From contig JAJNNX010000028.1 in the NCBI GenBank assembly GCA_023159155.1, forward strand, positions 1 through 64,000: 64,000 bases of DNA, read 5' to 3'. The notes beneath the pieces are model-generated. The model saw only the letters and a program-made list of their open reading frames with translations. It did no database searches and was not told the origin of the DNA. Each line of letters opens with the position of its first letter. Positions within the stretch are counted from its first letter, which is position 1. The DNA is from Ustulina deusta. Lineage: Eukaryota; Ascomycota; Sordariomycetes; Xylariales; Xylariaceae. Shown here in pieces: positions 13,242 through 25,389 of the stretch. The translations under genes were made by a program, and so were the position numbers.

Positions 13242-13638
13242 GTTCAGTTTTAACAAAGATGTTGTTTCAATAAATGGCTTTATCATAATGAGTGTTCTAT
13301 AGCGTTCTAACTGTTTGCTGGCATGTAGCCTATTATCCTTTACTTCAGTAATAGAATGTGTAGACGAGCAGAGTTCTTATTACTCGTTGAAATTGGAAGG
13401 AGTTACTCAAAAGTAGGTCGATCGGTTTTAAGGACTCACGACATATCCTTAGTAGATATGCGTACTAGTTGGTGTATGAGTTTCATTTACTGTGTGGGAC
13501 TCATGGCTTCTACGATACCTAGTAGCAGAATTTTGAACTTATAGATGGTAGGTCGCTCGGTTTCAAATGCATTCTGAAATCTTCGAGTGCAAAAATGCGG
13601 CTGTCCCTAATTAGTTTAACCCTGACTATCCTCAACTT

Positions 13639-13915
13639 CTAGTAAAATACCGGATATCTTTCTCGAATAAATATAATTACGTGAACCATATGGTTAGTGC
13701 AATAGCAGACTCGTATATTTTCGAGTGCTTGCTCATAAGCAGTGTGATGAGTGCGTCGCCCGTTGATGCCCGTTGATGCCCATCGACACCTATTGAGTCC
13801 TATGAGGAGGGTGGTGATTGTTGCTACCAAGATGGTTACAATGAATGCAGCACTATTACCCCGCTTAGAGCTTCGCCTATATATTGCGGTACAGCTTGTA
13901 TAGAGTAGGCTCTCT
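13639..13915 (-). pseudogene. Relic of a third small membrane protein
   Basis: An open minus-strand frame encodes a basic stretch (YRRSSKRGN), a hydrophobic segment (AAFIVTILVATITTLLIGL) and a basic region after it (NRCRWASTG). No good start codon precedes the membrane segment; the first ATG lies inside the coding run. The string gcccgttgat is duplicated in tandem near 13,757. It resembles the two membrane genes to its left in architecture only. It may be a remnant or one exon of an unmodelled gene. Confidence 0.3.
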
Positions 13916-14009
13916 TGCCTTTTTTTTTTTGCAGCAGATTATTTTCTCCCAATACTATTATACGGTATAGCGAAGTCTCTTTTCAATAGCCAATATTGTA
14001 CCGCAACAT

Positions 14010-14801
14010 TTGCAAGTTTGCAATATGCCTCCGCTACAATCTAAAGTTAAAGCATCATGGAACCCTGATGATATTCATGCCCGCTCCAGCGACCACGTGT
14101 GGATAGCTGAAGAGAAAATATATCCTACCAGTCTCTGCCAACGGTGTGAGAATATAAATGTCGACAAACTACTGCGCTGTAGAACGCGGCAGCTCGGATC
14201 GGGCAAGTCCGACTGCCAAATCTAGGTCCTAGCAATTTTCAGTCTTTCACCACATGGTGCGACCTATGTCGATTTTTCAAAAGCGTCAGTCCGAATGAAC
14301 CATCGCATAATCCGCTTGTCTTCACAGACTAAGCTGACACGCCAAATGCAATCCATTCCACTCCTGAAGTCTGGACAAGGCCACCTATATCAGCCTCAGC
14401 CGAGCATTTGGTTCGAACATAAGCACGGTACATTTCCCTCGAGACAGGGTTGCAGTGTGCCATCGTTGATTAATTTCAAGAACGTCGGGGCACATAAGTC
14501 TTTTTTTCTGCGGGACACCAACTACCGTGGCGTACCGGGCGGCTTAACCTTCAGTGCGGTAGTAGTATTGGGGGAGGGTCTTGTCCCTAACTCTCGCGGA
14601 GAACTCAAACTTGTGCTTCAATTACTTCGACTGTACCCAAGGAGAGGGGATGGTCACGCGTTGCCTTTAATGCCTGGGGTTAGAGAGGACGAAGAGTTTG
14701 AGCGCGTTGGGTTTATCGAACTAGAGTTTGCGACGACGTATGATTACGAAGCATCCGATTGGTTCTTAGAAGCTGTTCAACAAGATTTAGTAATAATTTA
14801 A
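14010..14801 (+). pseudogene. HET-domain (heterokaryon incompatibility) gene relic
   Basis: The first frame (14,010-14,225) contains SLCQRCENINVDKLLRC, the cysteine-bearing start typical of fungal HET proteins. The expected continuation, LGPSNFQSFTTWCDLCRFF, follows in another reading frame at about 14,223-14,290, so the gene is frameshifted or its splice sites are lost. A further open frame (14,295-14,801) ends in acidic sequence with FERVGF, reminiscent of the C-terminal end of HET proteins. The central HET signature block (an ALSYVWG-like motif) is absent, which suggests an internal deletion. HET proteins trigger cell death on fusion of unlike hyphae; this copy should be non-functional. 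Confidence 0.5.
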
Positions 14802-15167
14802 CTGTTTCTTATAACTTCTGGGTATCTGCCAAGTCTCTGACAAGTATTCAAGCATAGTTTTCTTTTCTATAGCTCAAACCCATACAAATACACTAGCTTT
14901 GGGTGTCTTGACAATAACAGCGTCCGTACTGTTGTCTGCTGCAGCTGTCACGGCGTTGCGAAACCATCCCGGCACCTCGGTGTCGCTAGCTTCATCCTTG
15001 TATATGACCATAACCTTTCGCCTTCGCTTCACCCGGCATATGGTAGTTATGCAAACAAACCGCCGTCTAGGGGGCGGTAGGTAAAATCATTTCAAGCTTG
15101 GATTTCGCTCGGAACTTCTGTCCACGGACTGTATGTATCCAATTGAGCGAGGAATGTATTTGTCCCC

Positions 15168-17476
15168 CTAAGCTTGAGCGGGCTTCTGCTGGGGTTTGAC
15201 TTGCCCGACTTCTTCTACGTTGTCACCAGCTGCTCCCCTCTTGTCTGTTCCATCGCTGGAGAACCACGTTTCTTGTGCTGCAGGTGATCACGTTAATATT
15301 CTGGGATGCAGTAGTTTGAAATATTTATGTCAAGAGACTTACCGCTCCATAATTCTGAGTATAGTCCTCCGCGATCAATAAGTTCTTTGTGCGTCCCTTG
15401 CTCCGCAACTCTACCTTCCTTCAACACGATGATGAGGTCGGCGTCGTAAATAGTCCGCAGGCGATGGGCGACGAATACACTGGTTCTCGACTTTTCTCGC
15501 AGGATACTGTTGATATTCTGCATGAGGGCCTGCTCAGTGTGTGTGTCAAGCGCACTTGTGGCTTCATCGAAGAACAGAAGGGGGGGATCCTTGAGTAACA
15601 GTCGGGAAACAGCCAGTCGCTGCTTCTCTCCGCCGCTAATCATCATGCCTCTTTCACCAACTTTCGTGTCGTATCCCTGAGGCCAAGCCGAGATTATATC
15701 GTGTATCCGAGCGCGCTGTGCCGCTGCAATAACCTGTGATTCCGGTGCAGACATTTTGCCATATCGAATGTTGTGTCCGACTGTATCGTTGAATAGAGGG
15801 GTGTCCTGAGGGACGACACCAATGGATTCCCGGAGAGAATCAAGACGCACGCTACGGACATCTTGATTGTCGATCAAAATTCTACCCGATTCTACGTCGT
15901 AGTAGCGGAAGAGGAGGCGTAGAATCGTAGATTTCCCGCATCCACTTGGTCCGACAATAGCGACTTTCTTGCCGGCGGGTATGGTCAGAGTTAGGTCCCG
16001 CAAAATCGGGCGTTCTTTGATGTATCCAAATGTGACATTTTCAAACTTGATTTGGCCGCCTTCTGAAAGGAGTAGGGGTTTCGCATCCGGCGCCTCTTTT
16101 ATAGCGACGTTTACTTTCTGGAGGTTAAATAGAGTCTCCATATCCAACAAGGATTGCCTAAGCTCCCGGTAAACGGTCCCAAGAAAATTGAGAGGAACAG
16201 AGAGCTGGAACACTAGCTGGTTTACCATGACCAAGTCACCGACCGTCAACGACCCACTGGCCACACCGTTTGCTGCAAGGTACATCATGCCAGTCAAGGC
16301 ACTGGAGAAGATGATGTTCTGGCCACTATTCAATAGCGCCAGAGACGTGGCGACCTTGATTGAACTCTTCTCGTACTCCTGCAGGGCCTGGTCATACCGC
16401 GCAACTTCAAATTTCTCATTGTTAAAGTATTTAACGGCTTCATAATTGATCAAGGAATCAACTGCCACAGTCGAAGCCTTGTTGTCTGCAGCATTAGCTT
16501 GGCGTCGAAATTTGGTTCTCCAGGCTGTCGTCCAGATGGTAAAAGCCGTGTATGCCGACATTGTGGCGAGCGTGATGGCGGCGAAGTTGGCGCCATACTG
16601 CCACGTCAGGATGCCGCACACCATACCGATTTCTAGGGCGGTGGGAACAATATGGAACACCATGCTAGTGAGGAGGAAGCTAATTCCCTTGGTGCCTCGG
16701 TCCATGGCTCTTGTGAGGCCACCGGTCTGCTTGGTCAGGTGGAAGTTTAGGTCGAGGCGTAGCAAATGGTCAAAGACGTCACAGGCGACTTTACGAATGG
16801 CCTTCTGGGCCACGGACGCGAAGACAGCATTACGCAGTTCTTGGAACACGGTGGCGCCGATCCTTGTGGCGCCGTATGCCAGTATCATACTTCCGGCGAT
16901 GACGGCAGCGGTGCCACCCGTCGCACCAATATCCACGTTCATGGCATCGACAATGCTCTTGAAATAAAACGGCACCTGCACGTTCAAGACCTTGGCGCCT
17001 ACCAGCAGAGCTACGGCTACGGAGACGCGGAGCTTTGTGTCCATGCTGCCCGGGCCCTTCGGCCACAGGTAGTGCGCCATTTGCGTCATAATTGCCCAGT
17101 CAGCCTTGCGCTGTTCATGAAGGCTCTTGTCATCGACGGCCAAAGGATCTTTCTGGGCATTTGCTGGCTTCTTGTCGGCCTGCTGGCCCTCGGTGGAGGA
17201 GCCAAAGGCGGCACGCCCCGAGACCTGGGTTAGTCTCGGACGCCCAAATTGGCCCGCCTGGGGCCGTCGGGGAAGGCATTGCGACGTCGTAAGCACTCGC
17301 CGTATGGCGCGCTGGTATAGCTGGGAAGGTATCGGAGGAGGGGGCGTGGGATGGCGGCTGAAGGCTGGCCGACCTGGCGCGAGACAGACGGGACACGGCG
17401 GCCTTGTCCGCGTCAAGCTTCTCGAGATCATATTGGCTTCGACGCGGAAGTGACCATGGTGGCCAGGGGTCGACAA
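15168..17476 (-). CDS. ATM1: Mitochondrial ABC transporter Atm1
   Basis: Half-size ABC exporter of the mitochondrial inner membrane that exports a glutathione-linked sulfur species for cytosolic Fe-S protein assembly. Model: complement(15168..15277, 15343..17476), 747 residues, with a 65 bp intron (gtaagt...ctgcag) adding a 36-residue C-terminus ([10 protein letters not shown]...KPAQA). Visible features: an R/S/P-rich presequence over the first ~100 residues, Atm1-type membrane segments with [14 protein letters not shown] (167-180) and [19 protein letters not shown], Walker [10 protein letters not shown] (509-517), Q-loop VPQDTPLF, signature ISGGEKQR (613-620), Walker B LLFFDE (633-638) and H-loop AHR (H671). 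All catalytic motifs are intact. A start at Met16 (17,431) is possible and gives a cleaner presequence. Confidence 0.93.
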
Positions 17477-17897
17477 TGAACGGGATAGTCGCGTTTACCG
17501 GTCTGATGCGCGGCGATTGCGAGAATGGAATGGCAGCGGTGCGCAGGAAGCCGAGGAGGTGTCGGGATGACAATTGCTACGCAGAGTGCTCACGGGCACG
17601 AGGAGAAACAGATGAGCATCGCATGCGTCGCGGGAGAGAGCGGGAGAAGCCTCGGGGGAATAGAGATACTTGGGCTACCTAGATATATATTTGGTCGTGG
17701 GGATTTTGCGATCAGATGGCCAAATGGCGTTTTTCGGCTCACCTGGAAGCTTGAGCTTAGAGTGTCTAGGTAATTACGCACTTACATAAGGCATTGGGTT
17801 GGAGTCGACCGGACCGAGCTTGGAGGGGTCCTCGATACGTCAGTCCCGACTGTCACACACCTGTCAGAGCCCCCATTATGCGCCTGCACTCTCCAGG

Positions 17898-18093
17898 ACC
17901 TACCTACCTACAGTTGGGGGGTAAGTACCTAAGGTAGCTAGAGCTAGCGAGGGGAGTTCCAGCGGAAGCCATCCGCTGCATCTGACTAACCGAAGGTTAC
18001 CCAAAGTACCTACCTAAGTGCTTACTCCCGTCAAGTAATCGAGCCGTACACCTACCTACAGTACCGAAGGTATCTACCTAAGTACCTAGGTAG
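17898..18093. repeat. TACC/GGTA motif cluster upstream of ATM1
   Basis: A 200 bp stretch dense in tacctacc, tacctaag, cctaaggta and cctaggta strings, about 420-620 bp upstream of the ATM1 start. Similar clusters occur at 21,873-21,895, 28,327-28,530, 35,160-35,320 and 45,062-45,117. Function unknown. Confidence 0.7.
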
Positions 18094-19583
18094 TTCAGAA
18101 TAAAAGTGTCAACCATCCACGGGTTGTGATGTGCATGGATAGACCTGACTACGATGCAGGCTCTTGTTTTCTCGCTTGGTTTCTTTGCGCTTTCCTCCAT
18201 TTTCTTTTCCTTTTCTTTTTCTTCTTCGGCATGTTTTGGAGTCCTGGTCATCTGTATTCTACTATGTTCCTGGACCAGCCGATGCGGTGTTCTTTCTCGA
18301 CTCAGGTCCGCACAACCTCATTCGCGGATTTGATGATAGAGTGTACCTGCTATCGATTGGAACGGGACTCTCGAAAGAATGGACACCATGAAAGGAGGCG
18401 ATGGGTGTTGGCGTGCTGTAGACGGCGCCTATCTTTGACTGTCCCTCGTGATTAGCCCGTGGTGATAGGCAGACTCGATGACAGCGCATCTCGAATGTCC
18501 AGTCCGTCGCAGCTGACATCACCATTCCTCCTCGCTCGAATCGTGCGAGTATGAATAGACGGCGAGTCGACCACGTCGAAGGGGAGCCCAATTATCGTTG
18601 CATCTCGTTTAAGCGTTGACGGTCGTCGGTGGTCATGACGACGACGACGACGATGGACAGCTGTGTGATGTCAATTCCAAGTTGAGGCGATAAGCCCGCG
18701 ACCAAGATGACCTTGCTTGTTATATAAACGCCAGCCAATCGCGGTGCAACATGTGACCCATGTTCCCAATCGGTACTGTAGACTCGACAGAACACCACCG
18801 TTGTCCCCGGTTGGTGGGAAATGGCATAGAGGGGGGGGACATGTCAGGAGGAGATTGGGATATCATCACTCTGGGGCGGCCAATTATTATATTAATTGCT
18901 TTCCAGGTAAGGAGTTGCTGCCATATCCCCTTCCCCCTTCCCCCTGCCCCTTTCTGTCGAACCGATGTGGCGATACGGCGATCCAGCTGCAATACTTGGT
19001 GCATTGATATGCCTACACTCCCTACTGTGCTGTGCCATGGTCCCCTCATCATGCGCTGCCCCTGATGGGGTTTTCCCTAAAACAAATAGCGGTGACAATG
19101 TGGCCGACTGCTGCTGGCCAGACGAACGGGTCCAGCTCCACAACGCCCGCCAATGCCAGCCTCACCGAGCCGGTTTATTAGCAATTTGCCTAGCCCTCCA
19201 AACAGCCTCCTTGCTCCTTGATCGCTCGCCAGCTACCGTCCACCCCCGTCGTGGGGCTTCATGGCCGGTCCACGGTGGAGTTGCTGTGTCTCACAACCAT
19301 TGACATCGCAGCCGACGCATCTTGGTGGAGCCACGATGTTGGGCATCATCAACCAGCTGGCAGGTCAGATACCCATGTCCCCAACCCACTCCCCAGACCA
19401 GAAACCAGAGGGGGTTCTGGCGGTCCCAAGAAAACCTAGATGGATGCTTCATGACTGGGACCGAGCTTCTCTTGACACAGTCTAGCCATCTCTCTAAAGT
19501 CTTGCGAGATTCTTGCCGAATCTCACTCTTCTTCTCTCCTACCTCTTTCTCTTCCTCTGTCAAGACATTCTGTCTCGTCGGAG
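18094..19583. other. Intergenic region between ATM1 and the DUF6590 gene
   Basis: GC-richer sequence full of short overlapping frames on both strands, none with a recognisable domain. CT-rich strings near 18,190-18,230 and 19,520-19,560 look like promoter or leader sequence of the divergent genes. Confidence 0.5.
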
Positions 19584-20850
19584 ATGGGACGCCGTGATCG
19601 ATCATCGCTCCGAAGTGATTCAGGTATTGGGGATGAATTGCCCGAGCTGGCACCACGCTGTCCTACCGACCACCCTTTGAGTGAGTCATGCCCTCCTGCC
19701 CAAGCGACGAACATGAAGCGCTGCCTTGCCTTGGCTAGCTATGAAGTGCTTTGCTGACACTATACTTAGCGCTCAAGGGATATGAAATCGGGCCCGCGTC
19801 GAAACTCCACATCGGCGATGTGAGTGACGACCGCCGGAACGAGGCCGATGTGATACTAATCCGCATGTTGGCAGGTTTTTGAATTCCTTTGGGCCGATGC
19901 GGCCGAATTTCAGTGGGAATGGAAATGCCTAGGTTACACCCGGTTTATCGTCCTACGCCATAGCGAGAGCTTCCCTCACCACTGCGTCTGCATGTAAGTA
20001 AAGTTACGACGCAACAATTTTGACATATTCTCACTATCCCCGTCGTCAAGATTGAACAATACAGCCCGATTCCATTCGACTCTATACGACTAACCTCTTT
20101 CTAAGACCAATCTCCACCGGTGGCCCCAGCAAGCATGAATTCGCAAAGCCAGGCATCGACAGCTTCCAGCAGGGATTTGTCTTCGCAGCTGGAGAGCCGA
20201 GTCCCGGCTATGAACAACCCAGAGGTGGGCCAAAGCTCCAGTATTCGCCAGTGGGTGTTGAGTTGCGTCCAGGCAGGCTACGCGTGAAGGAGGATTCTAG
20301 GGCAAACTACGCAGACATCATCCAGGTCGAGCACGATGCACAGGTGCTAGTCGTCGGTGAGGTGGTGAAGTACTTCGATCGTGTGCGCCGGAACGTCAAC
20401 AAGGCTTTCATGCGACAGATACTTCGGACAGCACTCGAGAAGTATCAAGCAGAAAAAGCCGCCGGCATCCACAGGCCGCCGAGCATCATGGAATCCGTGG
20501 ATGGTGACCAGGGCGGCGCCGAGTGTAGGCATATTGTGATGGAGACCGATAGAGCGGACACATACACCTTGAACGAGGTCCCGACTGATGATGAAAGGGA
20601 CGACCAAGTTGGGCAGGTGGGGCAGGTTGTGCCACAAGTCGCCGTCGTGAAGCCGACACCTCCGGCGGTACCAGAGAAACCACAACAACATAGGAGATCA
20701 TCCACGGGAAAGACCCCCTCGGTGCCATCAGATGTTTCGAACGTACCCGAAGATCAGCAGCCGAAAGGGCAGGGGCTCCAGCCCCCGCAGGATCACGACT
20801 ATGACCTTAGATCGATGCACAAGGTCGCGATGGCTGGAATGAAACAATGA
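19584..20850 (+). CDS. DUF6590-domain protein
   Basis: Model: join(19584..19680, 19770..19819, 19875..19993, 20106..20850), 336 residues; all three introns have gtgagt or gtaagt donors and keep frame. Residues about 40-165 match the fungal DUF6590 pattern as I know it: KLHIGDVFEFLW, YTRFIVLRH...HHCVCIPISTGG, SRANYADIIQVEHDAQV (SRINF...VEHN in relatives) and a nearby VGEVV. The function of this family is unknown. The rest (about 220-325) is acidic, Q/P-rich and probably disordered. The frame stops at TGA (20,848-20,850) but continues open and protein-like for 54 more codons (separate entry), so this gene may be a truncated allele, a readthrough gene, or carry a missed intron. Confidence 0.75.
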
Positions 20851-21015
20851 CTCCTAATCCTTCTAGCTAAGAATCCACCTGGATTTGGAACTATGTTGCA
20901 TGAAATTGGGCGTATGGCGAAGCGGCAACATCTCGGGACACATTGCATATTGGAAGAGTTCCTACGCAAGAAGCCGCATCTACTCAAAGCATTATTAGAT
21001 CGGGGATCCAAGTAA
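20851..21015 (+). other. In-frame coding-like extension after the DUF6590 stop
   Basis: Same frame as the upstream exon, 54 codons ending at TAA. It reads LLILLAKNPPGFGTMLHEIG, then basic and acidic helical-looking sequence ending LLKALLDRGSK. It has the look of a conserved helical C-terminus and not of 3' UTR. No convincing GT donor lies just before the TGA, so an intron removing the stop is not obvious. The context TGA CTC resembles, but is not identical to, the TGA CTA readthrough context. Confidence 0.4.
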
Positions 21016-21418
21016 CGAATGTCATGACTATTCTTTTGAAATTGATGAATAATGAAACTGTTTTGCTTTTGGATTGATCAGCTGTTGAACTAGCGATTTT
21101 TAATAAAACACTCTCCTCTGAGCAAGGACACTATAGAATGACTCTGCTTGACTTCCACGACTTAGTGAAACTACATGATTCTGTGAGATATAATGACATG
21201 TTCCACGGAACTGAGCTCATTACCGGTAGACTAAATATTTCCTTCCCGGATTACACATCACATGCTCCCCATGAACTCCGTGTCCTGATGGCATTTATGT
21301 TTTCGAACTTGGGTGTCCGGTTATAGGAAAGTTTAATTGATGGATTCTAAATATTGTGAGCCGCACGTATCATCCGGTAATCAATATTGGCTAGCCCACG
21401 GCCCGGACGTTACTGGCT

Positions 21419-22441
21419 CTACTTGCCAAGGGCTCGGTACCGGAAAGCCTCAAAGTTGACGCCATAGGGAACGAGGAATCCCGAGATGGATTCGAGATAG
21501 AAAGCGATGACCGCTATGTGGCCCATGGCATTCTTGTCGGGTAGTCTCGTGACTCGTGGTCTCGACATACCATGTTCGAGTAAAACCAGCAGTCCCAATA
21601 TAAAGTCACAAGGGAGGGTACCAGCCAAAGGAAAACGGTTTGAGCATCCCACCTCGGGAATCTTTCTGAGCAGGTCCCCTCTGGTCAAAGCTCGGCAGTG
21701 CCGAAGAACAGCGGCGTCATTGTCACATGCCGTCTATTCCCGGTCCGACGAATCAATAATCTAACGATTAGCAGAAACTATAACCCCGCGACACCGGAGT
21801 CGAGCATTCCTTTGATATCCTGCGGCATCTTATCACACGATCCAGCATCATTCTCCGTCGCCTCGCTCCAAATACCTACCTACCTACCTACCTAAGATTC
21901 ACCGACGAGGCGACTAGCCGGGTTGAACTCAGCATTGAAATCAGTCCGCCCGCCTCGGATGCAGCTGTGTCATGTCCATACTCGCAACCTCTGATCTTCG
22001 ATGCGCCGACGGAAGGTCTTTTTCGGTCTATCCTGGCACCCAATATATATCGTCAGGCGAGGCGTTATTGATACCACTTTGCCGCAAACTTCCATGTTCC
22101 GACAAGAAAAACATGGCGGCTGCGGACCCCGAGAGCTCTATGCCGACGTGGCATATCTCGGTTTCATGGGCTCCGTCATGGAGCCCCTTGATTCCGACCG
22201 GTGATATCTGGTGCCAGCGGTTCCGGGGGCGCCGTAGTGAACACAGGGCCTGGACGATCAGGGACCCCAGTAGCCAACGAGCACGTAGACTCACTTGGAC
22301 AGCCGTCGCATTCTGGGGGTATGTCAAGCCCTTTCTGTCGCACTCGTAGCTGGCGTGGCGCATAATCCGGTTAGAGGGACTCCAAGTCCTCCTCGGACTC
22401 CTTCTTACGCAGAGTGTAACTCCATAACCCTGTTCAAACAA
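21419..22441 (-). pseudogene. Possible degraded or fragmentary gene
   Basis: Two minus-strand coding-like pieces. The left one (21,419 to about 21,740) reads from an acceptor-like gggaatag through DNDAAVLRHCRALTRGDLL to FYLESISGFLVPYGVNFEAF and a stop. The right one (22,028-22,441) is a 137-codon open frame. A TACC tandem repeat (21,873-21,895) and stops lie between. No domain was recognised. It could be an unmodelled multi-exon gene or a decaying one. Confidence 0.25.
21873..21895. repeat. (TACC)n microsatellite
   Basis: Five tandem TACC units between the two coding-like pieces described at 21,419-22,441. Confidence 0.8.
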
Positions 22442-22865
22442 AGCAGCCTCTTTGAAGACTCATGGATGCTGCACCGGTAGCATGAGGGAAGGGCTAAGGT
22501 AATAAATAAGTCCATGTGCGGTGTAGTAATGTTGTGCATCTAATCAATTGCAATTTGGAATGAGCTTGTTATTACTGTGCGAGGCGAATCACACAAACAC
22601 GGTACGATCATACAATTGGCACAGCCAAATGAGGGCAGTTGCACAGTGCCTGATTAGATACATACTGTATACGTAACGTCATACCGACTATGTACAATAA
22701 GCAACTTGGTCCAAGCTGAAACCAGACAGCTCAAGTGCGGGAGCTATCTAAGTATCGCCGACTTCATTCATCCAACCCATTACCTTGCGCTGAACTATCA
22801 TTTTACCCCCCCCCCTCACTCCCGTCATCTTCCAGACAGCCTTACAACCCCTCAATCCCACAACA

Positions 22866-23653
22866 ATGGCGTTCCGCGCTTTTCGCCGAGTGCCCGCGGC
22901 CGTGTCGCGCCCGCTGGCCGCGCGCCAATTCCACAGCACGCCGCGCGCCTTCGTCAAGGTCGGCGATGCCGTTCCCGACGTCGACCTGCACGAGGACTCG
23001 CCCGCCAACAAGGTGAACCTGGCCAAGGACTACGGCGGCATTTCCCACGGCCTCATCATAGGCGTCCCCGCCGCCTTCTCCCCCGGCTGCTCGGAGAAAC
23101 ACATCCCGAGCTACATTAACCGCCGCAAAACACGCCAAGCCGGTGAAGTCTTCGTCGTGAGCGTCAATGATGCATTCGTGTGAGTCTAGTTGCCCCCATG
23201 TCGTTCGTGAGTATAAGTAGCAGCCGCGGCTTCGAGAGCTGCCTAGTTTCGACATCGAGTGAACAGAGAGAGAGAGAGAGGCTAACCGATCAAATAGGAT
23301 GAAGGCCTGGGGTGCCACGCTCGACCCTAAGAAGGAGTCTGGGGTAAGTTCTGATCTGGATAGTTGCTGAATGGGAGGTCCATGCTCACAGCGATTCAGA
23401 TCCGGTTCCTGGCTGATCCCACAGGCGCCTTCACCAAGGCCCTGGATCTCGGCTTTGACCTTATGCCCGTCTTCGGTCACACGCGCTCCAAGCGCTACGC
23501 CCTTGTCATCAAGGATGGCAAGGTCAAGTTCGTGCACGTCGAGCCTGACAACATCGGAACCGATGGTGAGTTCGCCCTGTTGGCCTCCTGGCCAGCAAAG
23601 GCTAGTATGCTGATCGTCCTATAGTTACCATGGCCGAGAAGGTCCTGAAATAG
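22866..23653 (+). CDS. Mitochondrial peroxiredoxin, Prx5 type
   Basis: Thiol peroxidase that reduces H2O2 and alkyl peroxides. Model: join(22866..23179, 23298..23343, 23400..23565, 23625..23653), 184 residues; the family is typically 160-190 including a targeting peptide. The N-terminus (MAFRAFRRVPAAVSRPLAAR) is arginine-rich and lacks acidic residues, and RQFHSTP looks like a matrix-processing region, so mitochondrial import is likely. The active site PAAFSPGCSEKHIP carries the PxxxS/TxxC motif with peroxidatic Cys75. MKAWG and DPTGAFTKALDL are typical Prx5/AhpE-like blocks. Intron 1 (118 bp) contains a short GA repeat; intron 2 is 56 bp and intron 3 is 59 bp. A C-run and CT-rich leader sit just before the start. 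Confidence 0.92.
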
Positions 23654-25389
23654 ATGATGTCTCTCGGCGGGATTTTTGGACCTCGTACGTCATGTCGGAG
23701 ACGTAGGTCGTGGAGCGACGCTGGCGAGTGAACAAGAAGGGAACCGACCTATGGCTGGCTACCTATGTCCTGACCAACGATGTATCAAAACAAACTTGTA
23801 TACTCTCACAGTGTTTCGAAATATACCACCGCCACCACTCCTTGGATGCAGTACGGATGCTATGCACCTTTATCGCCCATGACCCCGTCCTTTCTCAGAT
23901 GACCCCACGTAAACTACGGCTTCTTATTTCCCACCTAGACTCACCTAGATTCTCCGTGACTAAGCCGCCTACCTCTCAGCGGGACCCGATGTCCTTGGAA
24001 GTCTCATTACGCATGCTCGGAGGAAACGCTACCTCCACGTCTCTCTAGAGTCCATCATCCAGCGTATTCGACACGCATACGTGATTGCCGGAAACACCGG
24101 ACGATATGCTCATTAGTTATACTGCCATCCAATCATGCCATACATGCGCATAAAATTGCTATTCTCCCAAGTTTGGGGGGATGGATAGAAACAGGACTCA
24201 CTACCAGGGAGTTATTGCCAACTTGGTTCCCAGTCCAAGTTCACCCGCGTTTACATGCTCTCAGATTTGCGCTGTTCTCGTATCAGGGGTATCCCCCGTA
24301 ACCGCTCATTCTGCGTACTCCATTAAGGTACCCAGGTAAAGTTACGAATACCCCCTAAGTCCGTAGCACCATCATCTTACAAAAGGATATATCATGGCTA
24401 CCTACGCGGGTAGGGGGGGGGTTCCTAGGTAGCAACTTGAAGCCTTATACAAGTCTAATGCATGTATTACGAAGGGGTATTCGGCTAACCAGGCCGAATG
24501 CGTTCGCGTATGAAATCGACTTTCTTCGATTGCCTACCTTAGCGAGGCAATCGCAACTATACAATCAGAAGTTGCGACCTTTACAATTTCAAACCGTACA
24601 ATCATTACCAGCAGTCTATAGAATTACTACAGGTCAGAATTCTTACCAGTTGTATTATTAGGTCAACTACAGTAATACTTCGCACAAGTAATTACAAAGC
24701 AATACTTCCAACAACATTTCCTAGGTAGGTATAGGTTGCCAGCTAGAAACTTAGATTTTATGCTTGCTAGGAAACCCCTCCCCCCGCCCGCTTAGGTATC
24801 GAGCGTGAGAACACCACGTCCATGGCGCTGCATTACGTCGCGCCTTACTATTATTGTTCCAGATGCGAATTGGTTGAGGACATGGTTCTGAAGAAAAAGG
24901 CCGTCCTACCTACTCCAGCAAGGAATTTCATTCAAAGGTCATGCCGCTAACACAACCGCCAGCTAGCTATAGTAACACCGTAAACATGACTCTATCCTCA
25001 TCTATGTGGTTGCTTTGGGGATTATATCTCCTAGTTCATTCTAGATAACTGCAAAAAAACACCTATATTACCAACAGGGAGGGTGGCTAACGAAAATTTT
25101 GACTCTGCTCCGAATCAATTCAGGGTCTTTCTACGGTTGGAAGGTAATGCATTACTGATACCTAGTTCCAAGCATCGCCCGGAGTGTTGTCTCAAGAAAC
25201 ACTAGGAACATATATATCGCTCAATCTACGCACAATGCAATCCATGTGGAGAACGGGTTCACGTGTGCCACAAGGCCGTGCAAAGAACAGCAAGGAAAAT
25301 AAATGCTCATATTTCACTCTTATCCCTTACTCCGGCCATGATGTCTCCCGTCTATTTACTCGAGTATTCATTACAGGTAGTTGCGTTTT
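23654..25389. other. Convergent intergenic region, no confident gene
   Basis: Between the peroxiredoxin and the 3' end of the RBR ligase. A 74-codon frame at 24,437-24,661 (basic, no domain) and an 87-codon frame at 25,184-25,447 were examined and not accepted. It includes G- and C-runs near 24,411-24,420 and 24,775-24,790. Confidence 0.45.

Noticed and set aside
16446..16967. 173-codon plus-strand frame
   Set aside because: Antisense shadow of the ATM1 membrane domain.
22842..23537. 231-codon minus-strand frame
   Set aside because: Antisense shadow of the peroxiredoxin exons in GC-rich codons.
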